Part shown: in pieces, positions 30,131-42,962 of the stretch
Position numbering within the stretch: position 1 is the stretch's first letter
Layout of the letters: each line of letters opens with the position of its first letter
The notes under the pieces: model-generated
Databases searched by the model: none
Told to the model about the DNA's origin: nothing
What the model saw: the letters and a program-made list of their open reading frames with translations, nothing else
Program-made: the position numbers and the translations under genes
Assembly: GCA_002917075.1 (NCBI GenBank)
Contig: NTMA01000115.1
Span: 62,001-126,000, forward strand
Direction: 5' to 3'
Origin: Hawksworthiomyces lignivorus
Lineage: Eukaryota; Ascomycota; Sordariomycetes; Ophiostomatales; Ophiostomataceae
Length of the DNA: 64,000 bases

Positions 30131-33068
30131 ATGCCGTCGCGGTCGTCATCGTTCTTGTCGGGGACGGGGATCAGCACGGGGTTGGCGACGGCACACATAG
30201 GCCACGGCCGACGGCCATCTGTGAGCTCACGGATCTCATTTGCCACATCGGCAGCGGAGCGGGGCGAGCCGGAGAGCGCGCCAGCTGTGGCTGCTGAGCG
30301 CCATCAGATCGAGGAAGAGATCGCCGAGATCAAGAGATATGAGGTAGGGAGCCTTTATTTTCTTTCCTTTCAACCTTTATTTTTTCGTTTATTATTTGAA
30401 GTACTAACTTGTTGGGTTTCCAGGACTTCACAACAATAGGTATAGCTTCTACTCGTTCCATCTAACGACGCCTTTTCGTATCCGCACTGACACGGCACAC
30501 AGACTGGGTCCAGGACGCAGCGCGAGAACAGCTGCGGCGCAAAGCGCGGCGGCAGCATAATGCCGACCTGTACGACCACGGAAAGGTTGACTGGCGGCAC
30601 CGCCTCTGGGAGTCATACGACGCGGCACAGGGCTGGATCGTGGTGACGCTGATCGGTGTGGCCATCGGCTTGAACGCGGCATTCCTGAACATCATCACCG
30701 AGTGGTTGTCGGACATCAAGCTGGGGTACTGCACGACAGCATTTTACCTGAACGAGAACTTTTGCTGCTGGGGAGAGGACAACGGTGAGTCTCGCTTCTT
30801 GCTGCGCTGTCAGCATTATGTTTTTCAATTTCGCTTGCTGGCGTCCAATATGTCTGACTTTTACTAGGCTGCGACGACTGGCACCGCTGGACGGGCTTCG
30901 GGCCGACCAACTACATCCTCTACATGATCTTTGCGACCGCCTTCGCCTTTACGTCGGCGACGCTCGTCCGGTCGTTTGCGCCCTACGCGGCCGGATCAGG
31001 CATCTCCGAGATCAAGGTCATTATTGCGGGCTTCACGATGAAGGGCTTCCTTGGCCTCTGGACGCTGATCATCAAGTCGGTTGCTCTCCCGCTGGCCATC
31101 GCCTCGGGCCTCTCGGTCGGCAAAGAGGGTCCCAGCGTCCACTACGCCGTGTGCACCGGCAACGTCATCTCGCGCCTGTTCGCCAAGTACCGGCGCAACG
31201 CCTCCAAGACGCGCGAGATCCTGTGCGCCTGCGCGGCGGCAGGCGTGGCCGTGGCCTTTGGCAGCCCCATCGGCGGCGTGCTCTTCTCGCTGGAGGAGAT
31301 GTCGTCCTACTTCCCGCTCAAGACGCTGTGGCGCAGCTACTTCTGCGCTCTCGTCGCCACCGCCGTGCTGGCGGCCATGAACCCCTTCCGCACGGGGCAG
31401 CTAGTCATGTTCCAGGTGCACTACGACCGGTCGTGGCACTTCTTCGAGACGGTCTTCTACATTATCATCGGCATCTTCGGCGGCCTGTACGGCGCCTTTG
31501 TCATCAAGTGGAACCTGCGCGCCCAGGCGTTCCGCAAGAAGTATCTGGCCAACTACGCGGTGCTCGAGGCGACGCTGCTCGCGGCGGCCACCGCCGTCGT
31601 CTGCTACCCCAACGTGTTCCTGCGCATCGACATGACCGAGAGCATGGAGATTTTGTTCCTCGAGTGCGAGGGCGCCGAGGACTACCAGGGCCTGTGCGAG
31701 GCGCCCAACCGCGCCTGGAACGTGGCCTCGCTGGTCGTGGCCACGCTGCTGCGCATCTTCCTCGTCATCATCTCCTATGGCTGCAAGGTGCCCGCCGGCA
31801 TCTTCGTGCCCTCCATGGCCATCGGCGCCTCCTTTGGCCGCACCGTCGGCATCGTCGTCCAGGCGCTGCACGAGGCGTTCCCCGCCAGCGCCTTCTTCGC
31901 CGCCTGCGAGCCGGAGGTGCCCTGCATCACGCCCGGCACCTACGCCTTCCTCGGCGCCGCCGCCGCCCTCAGCGGCATCATGCACCTGACCGTGTCCGTC
32001 GTCGTCATCATGTTTGAGCTGACGGGCGCGCTGACCTACATCCTGCCCACCATGATCGTCGTCGGCGTCACCAAGGCCGTCAGCGACCTCTGCGGCAAGG
32101 GCGGCATCGCCGACCGCATGATCTGGTTCAGCGGCTTCCCCTTCCTGGACAACAAGGAGGAGCACAACTTTGGCGTGCCCGTGTCCCAGGCCATGATCGG
32201 CGACGTCACCGCCCTGCCGGCCACCGGCATGACCCTGGCCGCCGTCGACCGCCTGCTGGCCCAGGGCAAGTACCAGGGCTTCCCCGTCGTCGAGGACCCG
32301 GACACCCGCGTGCTCGTCGGCTACGTCGGCCGCACCGAGCTGCGCTACGCCGTCGACCGCTTCCGCCGGGCCGCCGGGCCCCTGAACCCGGACACGCGCT
32401 GCCTCTTTGTGCCGCCGGCCGAGCTGGCTGCGTCGTCGGCGGCGGCTGGCGCGGCCGTCTTGGCGTCGCCCACGACGCCCGCAGGCGGCGAGTTCCCCGA
32501 CATGGCCGCCGTCATCGAGGACCCGAGCCTCAGCAGCGCGAACGCACCCACCACTAGCGGCGGCAGCAGCAGCAGAGGCCCGCACCACGTCCTGGCGGGC
32601 AACGCACCCGCCGTGGACTTTAGTCGCTACGTCGACCGCACTCCGGTGACCGTGCACCCGCGGCTGCCGCTGGAGACGGTCATGGAGCTGTTCCAGAAGA
32701 TCGGCCCGCGGGTCATCCTGATCGAGCACTGCGGCCGGCTCTCGGGCCTAGTGACGGTCAAGGACTGCCTCAAGTACCAGTTCAAGGCCGAGGCGGCCGA
32801 GAACACGCGCGGCGCGGAGAACAGCGGGCTGGCCGAGACCCAGGAGCAGCTGCTCTGGGGCAGCATCCAGTGGCTGGCCGCGTGGGTCGCCGACAAGGTG
32901 CACGGCCTGTCTGGCGGGCGCATCCAGCTGGGCAGCGGCGGGTACCCGCCCAGCAGTGGCGGGCTAGGCGGAGGATCCGGGAGCGGCGGCCGCGGAAGCA
33001 ATGACCAGATTATACTGGACGGGACAGAAGACGTAGAAGATGAGGGGGTGGAGCTGGAGTCAAGGTAA
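30131..33068 (+). CDS. ClC-family chloride channel/transporter with CBS domains
   Basis: Four exons, 30131-30343, 30424-30439, 30503-30784 and 30868-33068, give 903 aa. The second exon is only 16 nt and rebuilds the fungal ClC signature YEDFTTIDWVQDA. Selectivity-filter motifs are present: GSGISEIKVI (GSGIPE-like), GKEGPSVHYA with the gating Glu, and GSPIGGVLFSLEE. The CBS pair lies at the C-terminus: VSQAMIGDVTALPATGMTLA ... YQGFPVVED, and RTPVTVHPRLPLETVMELF ... GLVTVKDCLKYQF, separated by a low-complexity Ala/Ser/Gly linker. The family moves Cl-, often as Cl-/H+ exchange in Golgi, endosome or vacuole membranes, supporting acidification and metal handling. The extreme C-terminus is Gly/Ser-rich with an acidic end. 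Confidence 0.95.
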
Positions 33069-33698
33069 TGGCCTGATGAGACAGGATTCTGACTGGGCTT
33101 GTATTTTTTTTCCTTCCCTCTCGTTTTGTCACATAGAGAGCGAACGGACTTGGAAATAGATGATTTGCTGAATGCAAACAAGAAGCTGCGTGAGATCCAT
33201 TGATGCATTAGTGCTTGTCACAGGGCGGAGAGGATCTGCCATGGCAAAAATGGTGTCTGCTTGTCTTTGCTAGGGCGCGGCGGCGTGTGCTTTTCTTGCA
33301 TGCCGCATGTGCTAACGCCGAGCTCCGATATGGTGGCGCCGGCAAGCCCGTTTGGCTGGGATGAGGGGAGAAACCAGTTGTTCCCCTTGCGAAGACAGCG
33401 GGGTTAGCTACGTAAAATAGTTCTCGTACTTATAAGGGGCGAACTAAGCCCTGTAGTGGACAAAAGAGGAAGCTGATCGCTGAAAGTCGCCTGAGAACTG
33501 GAGAAAGTAGCTGAAGAGATTTTCGCGGCGACGATAGACTTGCGACTGGGAATTCTTGTATATGTGAGGAGTCGAGCCGCTTTGTCCTCTCTAGCATGCT
33601 TGTATAAAACTGTCTGGAGCTCAATTGACTTTTTGTGGATGCTCAATTGCTCTTTCATACTGCACACTGTAAACACATAGCATATCGTTCTTACGGCC
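33069..33698. other. Intergenic: ClC 3' flank and decarboxylase promoter
   Basis: No gene or clear repeat was seen in this 630-bp stretch. Confidence 0.45.
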
Positions 33699-35402
33699 AT
33701 GGATGATAACCAGTTCCGCGAGGCCGCTACGGCCTCAATTGAAGAGAGTGAGTGAAGTCTGAGCGCGAAGTATAGGCCATGATGAAAAAAAGAAGAAGTA
33801 GAGATTGAAGAAGAAGATGAAGTTGAAGTCGAAATCTGGTGTTGTCCTTCGGGCTGACGCAATTCCTTTGCAGTTATCAAATACTATGCCAGCCTCGGCG
33901 AGAGGCCGGTGGTCTCGACCGTCGAGCCGGGCTACCTGCGCAAGCTGCTGCCCGAGGCGGCGCCCGAGGAGGGCGAGCCCTGGGCGGCCATCCAGCGCGA
34001 CGTCGAGGACAAGATCGTGCCGGGCATCACGCACTGGCAGTCGCCCAACTTCTTCGCCTTCTTCCCCTGCCCCTCCAGCTACCCCTCCATCCTGGGCGAG
34101 CTGTACTCGGCCACCTTTGCCGCCGCCGCCTTCAACTGGATCTGCAGCCCCGCCGTCACCGAGCTCGAGACCGTCGTGCTCGACTGGCTCGCCCGCCTGC
34201 TGGGCCTGCCCCACGAGTACCTCTCCACGGGGCCCACCCTCGGCGGCGGCGTCATCCACGGCACCGCCTCCGAGGCCGTCATGACCACCATGACCGCCGC
34301 CGCCGACAGGTACCTGCGCGCCGTCCTCGAAAAGGACCTCGCCGGCAAGTCCGACGAGGAGCAGGAGGACCTGCGCGCCCTGCGCCGCACCCGCCTCGTC
34401 GCCCTCGGCAGCTCCGCCACCCACTCCTCCACCAAGAAGGCCGCCCAGGTGCTCGGCCTGCGCTTCCGCGCCGTGCCCGTCCGCGCCGCCGACGGCTACC
34501 GCATGACCGCCGACGGCCTGCGCCAGACGCTCGCCGCCGTGCGCGCCAAGGGCCTCGAGCCCTTCTTCCTGACCGCCACCTTTGGCACCACCGACACCTG
34601 CGCCGTCGACGACTTCCCTGCCATCGCCGACGCCCTGGCCGCCGACCACCGCGCCGCCGGCCTGCCCGCTGACGCCGACGTCTGGGTCCACGTCGACGCC
34701 GCCTACGCCGGCTCCGCGCTCGTCCTGCCCGAGACCCAGGCCTCCTTCTGCCCCGGCACCACCGTCGGCACCGCCGTCCTGCGCCGCTTCCACAGCTTCA
34801 ACACCAACATGCACAAGTGGCTGCTCACCAACTTTGACTGCTCCTGCCTCTTCGTCCGCGACCGCCGCTGGCTCGTCGCCGCCCTTAGCGCCGACGCCCA
34901 CTACTACCGCAACGACTACAGCGACGGCGGCCTCGTCACCGACTACCGCGATTGGCAGCTCCCCCTGGGCCGCCGCTTCCGCAGCCTCAAGGTCTGGTTC
35001 GTCCTGCGCACCTACGGCGCCGCCGGCCTGCGCGCCTACATCCGCCGCTCGCTGGCCATGAGCGGGGACTTCGCCGCCAGCCTGCACGAGCGCCAGGAGC
35101 TCTTCGAGATCATCACCGGCCCGCGGTTCGCGCTGACCGTGTTTCGAGTCGCCCCTCAGTCGCCCGACGAGGATATAGATACCACCTCAGCGCGCACCCG
35201 CCGCGTCTACGAGGCCGTCAACGCGGCCGGTAAGATTTGGGTGACGGCCACCAATCTTGAGGGTAAGGGTTTTGCCATCCGCGTCATGACGGGTAACTTC
35301 TCGACCCAGCCCGAGCATGTTGCGGGAGCGAGCCGGCTCTTCATCGAAACGACGGAGAAAGTCTTGGAAGAAGAGAAGACTGCAGCGTCAGCAGCCTCAT
35401 GA
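33699..35402 (+). CDS. Group II PLP decarboxylase (aromatic-L-amino-acid/tyrosine decarboxylase-like)
   Basis: Two exons, 33699-33747 and 33874-35402, give 525 aa. The 126-nt intron starts GTGAGT and ends TTGCAG, and joins IEE to IIKYYASLGERPVVSTVEPG. Family signatures: FAFFPCPSSYPSILGELYSA near the N-terminal substrate region, VHVDAAYAGSALVLPE with the cofactor-binding Asp, and SFNTNMHKWLLTNFDCS with the Schiff-base Lys at about residue 330. The length and motif order match DOPA/tyrosine/tryptophan decarboxylases. These turn an aromatic amino acid into the corresponding amine plus CO2 in the cytosol. Which aromatic acid is used is not readable here. No biosynthetic cluster partner (such as an NRPS or prenyltransferase) sits beside it. 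Confidence 0.93.
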
Positions 35403-35742
35403 TGAAAAGCCGAGGTTGTAGCTTGTGAAATATCTCATGATATCTTGTTTTTGCAAATATACAAGCTATGCTGCTTATAATCTAGAGCTAGAATAGACAT
35501 TTTTTTTGCAACAAGCCCACATGCGATGAGGATAAGCCCCTGAATATTGGGGAACGATGTATAATATAACGCCACTAAATATCAATATGCTGCGTTTCTC
35601 GTGTTCTAGAAGAGCATGCCTCGTCCAAAGAAAAAAATACAGTCCGAAACTCCGAAAACATGCCAAAAATTTCCAAATCAGACATTAGATAACAAAAGTT
35701 CATGCCTGCCAAACCCCTATTGCAAACCAGCAACAGTAAAAA
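35403..35742. other. Intergenic between convergent genes
   Basis: AT-rich tail-to-tail spacer between the decarboxylase and NTE1. It probably carries both 3' ends. Confidence 0.5.
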
Positions 35743-38700
35743 TCAAATGCTTGCACGCCGCGGCGCCATAGTCCGTCTCAACGCCTTCTTCTCTGCCGTC
35801 TCCTCGATTAGTGGGAGAATTCCTTTATCGCGCAGCTTCTGCAAGAAATCTTTCCCGTAGTCATAGCCGACTCGGACGATCTCATCAAACTTGGCAAATT
35901 CTAGTGTTCCGTAATCATCAATAGGAGGTCGCATGTAAATGCAACCAGGCATCGTTTTGGCCCGTTCCAACGCGTCCACGCTGGAGACGTAGGCCAACCG
36001 CGCCTGGATTTCTGCGAGAGTTGGTGGATTTGGCGTCGAAGACAGCGGATTCCACCTATTTACAAAAGCCCAAAATCCAGAAAGAGTGTCGCCGAACGCC
36101 TGGGGCGTGTCATCGTCTAATGCACCCACGTCGACCGCGAAAATGATATCCACTCCCAAGCCTTTCATATGCGAGACAGTCAAATTATCCACATAGCCAC
36201 CATCGAGTAGCATGCTCCCTTCATCGCAGAGAGGTGGCAGCAAGCCTGCGAGCGACATGGAAGCTCGCACATACCGCCATGCATAGCCGCTTGTGTGGAA
36301 CTCGACGCGGCTCTTACTGATATTGGTAGTGTTGCAATAGAACTCGAGCCAGAAGTCTTCGATCTGCGCCTTACCAAAAGACTTAAAGATGCCACGGTTG
36401 AATTCATGGCCTGTCGTATAAGATGCAGACGGGTAGGTCAAGTCCAGTGCAAATCGCCAAATACTGGCCATTCGGCCGGCGAACTTCTTAGCCAACCCAA
36501 ATATGGGTACAACGTCTGCGTGTCGCGCATATAGCGCTCCAATAAACGATCCGATAGACGTTCCACCGACAACATCAATTGGGATACCAGCCTCCTCTAA
36601 TGCTCGGATAATACCAATCTGAGCAATACCGCGCGCACCTCCACCACCGAGAACAAGGCCAATGGATTTGCCGGTGAGTCTACGAGCAAGCCGATGGAAG
36701 TCACCCTTGAAAGGCGCATCAGGAGAATAGAAAGGGCTGTGTCGCACTTTGCGGGACGTGTATTTCTGAATCTCAGCTTGTAGAGTCTGCACTCGCTCTT
36801 TCAAGCTGGGCCCAAACCGCTTTGGCGGTTGATGGATTGGTACGTTTTGAGATTGGAATGCCATCTGCACGTGATAATGACCACCATTGATCCAGACACG
36901 GTTTTTCAACCATGACCGGGTCAGGCCCGAGGATGAGTATCGCTCGGCATGTAGAAGTACCAAAACTTTGCGCGCTGTTGATTTCATTCCCAGCATAAAT
37001 CGTTCGTACTCCCCTATTTCAGGCGAGCTTTCTGCGAGTCCGACCAGAAGAATACAATCCGCTTGGGTGATACACGTCTGTGTCCAAGGAGAGTTCACGC
37101 TCGTATCTGCATGGTTGTGTAAATCCAGCGTCAGCGATTAAGCAAGATATAATAAGATGTAAGACAGTAGTATGTAAAGGGAATGCGAAGAGTCAGGAAA
37201 AAATTAGAGTTTACGTTTGCCATCCTCGACGTGCTATTGCTCGCCTATGGAACTGAAAGTTTCTCATCATGCAACGCAGAAAAATGTGCAAGTGCTAAAG
37301 GAAATGATGCAATCGAATCACTTACCTGCAATATAGACGACGAGGCTGTATTTTTCTTCGAGATCGGCGAGATACTGTGAGAGCTTCAACTTGCCCATCT
37401 TGTTGAAGGCGTACTTTCCAAGATGATTCAAAATCGAGGCTTGGTTTAGTGATGTAGCGCCATTTGGAGTTCCCACTTGACTAAGTGCGTTCATCAACTT
37501 GTTGCCAAATTCCACCACCGGGACTCCTGATGTCACGGGCAAGATGGCAACAGTACGCAGGTTTTCAGTAGATGAGCCTTTGTCAATGGAGGTGGAAGCG
37601 GCTGTCCCGTCAACGCTAAGCGCAGAAGTTGGGTTATCCATGAGATTTCTCATGCGGGAAGCGATGATTTTTGAAATCTTGATCGTGATATTCGGGTGTT
37701 CTTGTGCTAGGCTGTTGAACAGAGTCCGAGGAAATTTGACCAATTCAGTATCCCGGATAGCATGCAAAGTTCCCGGTCGCGCCGATTCAGTCAGCACTTC
37801 TAGTTCGCCGACACTGTCTCCCTGACCAAACTCGGCGCGGACTGCCACACCTCCATCCTTGCGCTCGTCGACAAGACGAAGCCGGCCATTCAATACTATG
37901 TATATGGCTTCGCTTTCCTGGTTCTTGTGGAAAATCACTTGGCCAGCATTGACCTGAAGCCATTCAAGAGCAAAGTCAATGTGAAGAATGAGCCGTGGCA
38001 AGATGTGCGTAAGCCGCTTTGCCATAGTGAGCAGGACAATCGGATACCGGTCCACGATCCTTTCAATAGATGCACGCGGCAAGAAGCCCACGTAGACGTC
38101 TGTCTTGGCCACCACGTCCATGAATGAGCGATAAGAAGACACTGTGCCAATATAACCCGCAAGACAGCCTGGTTTGATAAGAGCAACGCTTCGTCTCGCT
38201 AACTTTCCCTTCTTTTGGCCCCCCGTCGAGAGTCTACCACCTTTCTCAGCATCTGACGGTTTCGTAGATCGCTTTGCGTTGGCATGGAAAGGATCTACGT
38301 CTGGCGCAAATGGAGATTCTGGCTGAACAGGAACCGATGAGGAAGATTCGAAAATATCAGCTGGAGATGACCCTGCCGATGCCGGTCTTGCAGGCATGCA
38401 AATGTCCAGAAACCCGTCAATGACGTAGTATAGCCCAGGGTTGCGCTCGCCTTGTTCTACGAGCACGGACCCTTTGGGGAAGAAAACAATCTCGGCTTCG
38501 TCGACCATGTCATGAGCTAGCGCCTGAACACTTGGAGGCGTGCTTGTGGCAGCACCGCCAGATGTCATAGATTCGGCATCGCCATCAGCCGAGCCGCCGA
38601 ATGGATCCATGAAGCCAAATGCATTGTTGGTAAAAACCGCTTTCTGCCGGACGTTGTCGTACGATACGAGCCGAGGAGAGGCCTCAATGGACTCTGTTCC

Positions 38701-40710
38701 TCGAGGCGTGGCAGAAGTAGAATTCAAACCAATGGCTTTTAACATACACTCAAGAATCGATTCACGGAGAATATTCTCCTCGTCGAGCCCTTCTCGCGAG
38801 TCGATCGAACCTCGCCCGGCATGTCTTTGCGTAGCGAATGGGTCGAACGCCCTTTGTGCCAGAGGAGAAGTCATCACTGCTCCGTCTGACTGAAACGGGT
38901 CAGATCCAAATTGTGGACCTCCAGTTGAGGTGAGAGAACTTGTCGAACGGTCGGCACCGACCGGATTGACAGACAATGCTGAGTTTGCCAAAAGGTCGCC
39001 AGGGTTGTTGCTGGAGGTGTGGTTAATGTCCTGCGCGCCCGCATTCGACGGAATAGCAGCCGAAGACAGCCGCTGTCTTGACAAGGCATGAAGGGCAGCC
39101 TCTTTACGAAGTGTCGTGGCCGACCGCTTGCGCCGCCCAGCTGCGGGGTTGTGTAGCGCAATCCCCTTGCCCAACAAATCCTCCCCAATTCGTTCCCGTT
39201 CGCGAGAGAACTTCTCCTTGAGTCGGTCCAAAGGATCTCCTCTGAGATAATTTGGCAACTGACACATTGTGAATTTGATCATGTTCTCTTCTGTTTCCAA
39301 GACTTCTCCGGACAGCCCAAGGTAGCTATAGGCTGTAGCTAGCGTAACTCGCTGAAAACGAGACAAAATAACATGGACGATATGTGCGGTTGCTTTTGGG
39401 TAAATGCGGATAAGGCGACGGAAAGCGCTTGCAGGAATAATTGCAATTGTCGTGTCGACGGTCGCTCTGGCGATAATGTCGGGATGGACAGAGTTTGTCA
39501 TAGCCCGTTTCAGCTGTGGACGCTGCAAGCGGTCAGGAGGCGGGTCCAGCGTCATAGGCGGAACACGCGGAAGCTCGGAGCCAGCAGAAGCCGTTCTAGA
39601 AGACGCCAACATGTCAGGCGCACCGACCAAGCCACCCGGAGAGAACGGCGGTGTCTTGGAGAGCGGAGCACGCGGGTCGCGTGGTGGCTGAAAGCCAGCA
39701 CTGACAGGGAATCTCGACGACTGGCCACGAGAGCCGATGGCTGGAGTAGACTGGCTGCTGTCGTCCTCTGAGAGTCGAAGGTTGACGTCTTCTGTGAAGA
39801 GAGACATCAAAGAAAAGAGCGACGACATCGGGGCGCCGTTGCGGACTTCCGTCAAGAGCTGGTAGCGCTGGTGGCCTGGAGCAGAGCTGTCGTTGTCGTC
39901 ATCGTCACTCGATGAAGTCTCCAGCGACGGACCGCGACGTGAATCAACATGGGCGTGACGGTCGTGGCTGTGGCCGGACGATTTGACAAAAATTTCGACC
40001 AAGCCGTCCACGACAATGCAAAATCCTTTCTCTTCCTCAAGGTTGAGAGTCTCGCCGGCGATAAGTTTCCGGGTCATCATGCTGCGGGTGAGCTCGTGAA
40101 ACACAGGTCGTTCCAAATAGCCAAAAATCTTGATGGCGCTGAGGAATTCGTCTAGGTAATTTGAGAGACCTGATTTGGTGCCTTCGTCGTGCGTGTCCGG
40201 GAACAGATCAATGTCCGGCTCCTTCCGCTGCGGCTCTGGCGGAAGGCGCGCGTACATGTTGAGGTAGCGGTACCTCACGAACCAGCTAATAGCAGAGAAA
40301 ATGCCAACACAGATGATCATTCTGAAGAGACTGTTAGAATTGCAAAGGCAATGACAAAAGGGAAAGAGAGTGAGGATAAGCAGTATATAAACATACAGCG
40401 TAGTCGCGTTCATCGTTACGGTTAACGTTGTTGAAAACAGCGCGAAGAGAAGCGTCGGCAGCGAAAACGTCGCCACCTTTATCACGAAGTACAAGATGGT
40501 GGAGATAACATGCAAAATGGTAAGAATGAGCCTCGCAAAGAGGCCAATCCAAGAGGACGAGCCATGGCTGGCGGCGACGTCGCTGGCGGTAGAAACGGCC
40601 GAGGACAGGGCAGCTTTGGGGGCCTCAGCGGCAGCAGAAATGCTGCGCGCGATTGCCGCGCTGAGGGTTGCCGCAGCCGCCGCTGTGGTTGTGTTCAAGG
40701 AACTCATCAT
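35743..40710 (-). CDS. NTE1: Lysophospholipase NTE1 (neuropathy target esterase family)
   Basis: Three exons on the reverse strand, 40710-40397, 40321-37326 and 37106-35743, give 1557 aa, the usual size. The 219-nt intron at 37107-37325 joins YIA to [18 protein letters not shown]. The 75-nt intron at 40322-40396 is in phase and stop-free; removing it gives a family-like TM region ([19 protein letters not shown]). Two N-terminal TM segments anchor it in the ER. Three cyclic-nucleotide-binding-like domains follow (about residues 199, 735 with [15 protein letters not shown], and 912 with [13 protein letters not shown]). The patatin domain has [11 protein letters not shown], the nucleophile elbow GGTSIGSF (Ser about 1285) and DGGYVDN (Asp about 1404). 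It deacylates phosphatidylcholine to glycerophosphocholine. Two ATGs are adjacent at the start, with a stop immediately upstream. Confidence 0.96.
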
Positions 40711-41732
40711 CTACTTCTCGGCTGCAAAGCTCATGCAGCGGGTGAAAAATGCAGCCGCATTGTGTATGGGAGGCGCGCCAAGCTCCAGCAGATAGGTGAG
40801 CTTCTCAGCTCATGCTCAAGGCGAAATAAGAAGATCCTCGTTCGATCAGTCTTGTCGTGTGTGGTTTTAAAGGAACCAGTGGTCGAGGAGGCCTTCATCA
40901 AATATGTGTCCGGATACGAAAGTGGAAGAAAGAAGAGAGAGGAGAGAGAGAAGAGAAGGAAAACAGCGGGAAAACAGCTAGAAAATTCCTGTCCTCTTTT
41001 ATTTTCACAGGCATATGACGCCGCTGCATCAAAAGGGAAGGAGCTGGTGGAGCTCTCTCAAGTTACATAAGCTGCCCACAAGCCCGCGAGCCGAGCTGCC
41101 ACTGCTCCTTCCCCTTGTGGCACATGCCAGTGAGGCAAAGCAACAAACTAAAATATGGAAATAGAATAAATAAAATTAAACTGAATAAAAAATAAAAATT
41201 AGTAAAAATAAAAATATACCGGATTTACATTGTTCCAGAACCCAGGTACAAATGAGGGCTACTGCTACTGAAGAAACCCCACTACTATTACCGCATCAGC
41301 AAAATATACGAGGGAAACTCTTTGGGTAGAAACTTTTGCAGACATTTCGCCTCCCTCGAACTGAAGCAATTTCAGCTGTTTGCCGTACAAAAAAAATTAC
41401 AGAGCTTAGTCGCTGGTTGAGCCAAAACCGCTGTCCTCTAGAAGATCATCTATCCCTCACTGCCCCCCCCCCCCTACGACCCAATTCAAAATCCAAAGTC
41501 CGACCAGTCGCCACGCAGACGGAACAATTGCCAGCGCCGTTTTTGCCCCGCCTACGATCTATTTTTTTCCTCTTTGACTACCAACCTCTGATCCAGGCGC
41601 AACCACAAAACCTCGTTCGATCCACCTGAGAGCTGCATACCACATATCCAACTAGAACCATACACCTATTCTATTTCACGTATTTTACGAAAAACAGCAC
41701 ATATAGGAAGAGAAGGGTTGGATTTCGTCAAG
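40711..41732. other. Divergent intergenic between NTE1 and eIF2-alpha
   Basis: Holds both promoters. It includes a purine-rich block (about 40,920-40,980), a very A/T-rich run (about 41,150-41,220) and an uninterrupted run of 13 C at 41463-41475. No gene was seen. Confidence 0.5.
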
Positions 41733-42962
41733 ATGTCGTACAGCCACTGCCGGTTTTACGAGGGTGCGTCCTTGGCCTGCTGTTCCCCCCTCTCGCCCCA
41801 CACGTCGAACCGTGGAAGTCTGCGTACGCGAAAGAGGTGTATGGCTTTGCTGACAGTTGTGAATAGAGAAATATCCGGAGATTGACAGCTATGTCATGGT
41901 CAACGTCCGCCAGGTGAGTTGCAGGAAGCCAGCTCGATGTCGCGTGCGGCAGGCGGGGAAAAAAATAAAAATAAAAAAAGAGGTGGGTTTGTGCTGACAA
42001 TGCGGGCGCGGGAATCCAGATCGCGGACATGGGCGCGTACGTCAAGCTCCTCGAATACGACGACATCGATGGCATGATTCTGCTTTCTGAGCTGTCAAGA
42101 CGGCGAATTCGGAGTATCCAGAAGCTCATTAGAGTCGGCCGGAACGAGTGCGTCGTCGTCTTGCGTGTCGATAAAGAGAAGGGCTACATCGATCTGTCCA
42201 AGCGCCGTGTCTCCACCGAGGACGTGAAGAAGTGCGAGGAACGGTACAATAAGAGCAAGATGGTACACTCTATCATGCGGCACGTAGCAGAAAAGACCCT
42301 GACGCCCATCGAGACCCTGTACGAAACGATCGGCTGGCCACTCAACAAGCAGTACGGACACTCTCTGGATGCCTTCAAGCTGTCTATTACGTATGTTCCC
42401 CTTCCATGCGTTATCTGTGCATTGTTTTTTTTGGTGGGTTTTTTACTCGTGTGCTGACCTCTTCCTTTTTTATGGCCACAGCAACCCCGATGTGTGGAAC
42501 GACATCACCTTCCCAAACGACGCCGTTGCTGAGGAGCTCAAGTCGTATATCGGCAAGCGGTTAACACCGCAGCCCACAAAAGTCCGCGCCGACGTCGAGG
42601 TCACCTGCTTCTCGTACGAGGGTATCGAGGCCATCAAGAAGGCCCTGCGCACTGCCGAGGCTGAGAACACGGACGACAACAAGGTCAAGGTCCGGCTTGT
42701 GTCGCCGCCCCTCTACGTCCTGACGAGCACATGCTTGGACAAAAACACGGGCATCAGCCGGCTGCAGAAGGCCATCGCAGACGTGCGCGAGAACATCGAG
42801 GCATCCGGCGGCAAGCTGGTGGTCAAGATGGAACCCAAGGCGGTCACCGAGAGCGACGATGCCGAGCTCCAGGCGCTGATGGAAAAGCGCGAGCGGGAGA
42901 ACGCCGAAGTCAGCGGCGACGACAGCGAGAGCGAGAGCGACGACCTGCCCGAGGTCGCGTGA
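41733..42962 (+). CDS. SUI2: Translation initiation factor eIF2, alpha subunit
   Basis: Four exons, 41733-41763, 41867-41913, 42020-42390 and 42482-42962, give 309 aa (yeast 304). The two tiny first exons spell [10 protein letters not shown] and [16 protein letters not shown], near-identical to the yeast start. The S1 RNA-binding domain includes [20 protein letters not shown], then [16 protein letters not shown], which contains the Ser51-equivalent phosphorylation site and its kinase-recognition context. Further conserved parts are [16 protein letters not shown] and the C-terminal beta-alpha-beta domain, ending in an acidic Ser/Asp/Glu tail. It binds GTP and initiator Met-tRNA as part of eIF2. 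Phosphorylation by Gcn2-type kinases blocks guanine-nucleotide exchange and lowers general translation. Confidence 0.98.

Noticed and set aside
31401..35087. Long reverse frames opposite the ClC gene (31401-32729) and the decarboxylase (33735-35087)
   Set aside because: Gly/Ala/Asp/Val-rich shadows of GC-rich coding sequence; the forward products have complete family motifs.
41463..41475. Run of 13 C in the NTE1/eIF2-alpha spacer
   Set aside because: An ordinary homopolymer; its length may not even be reliable, and nothing links it to a function.
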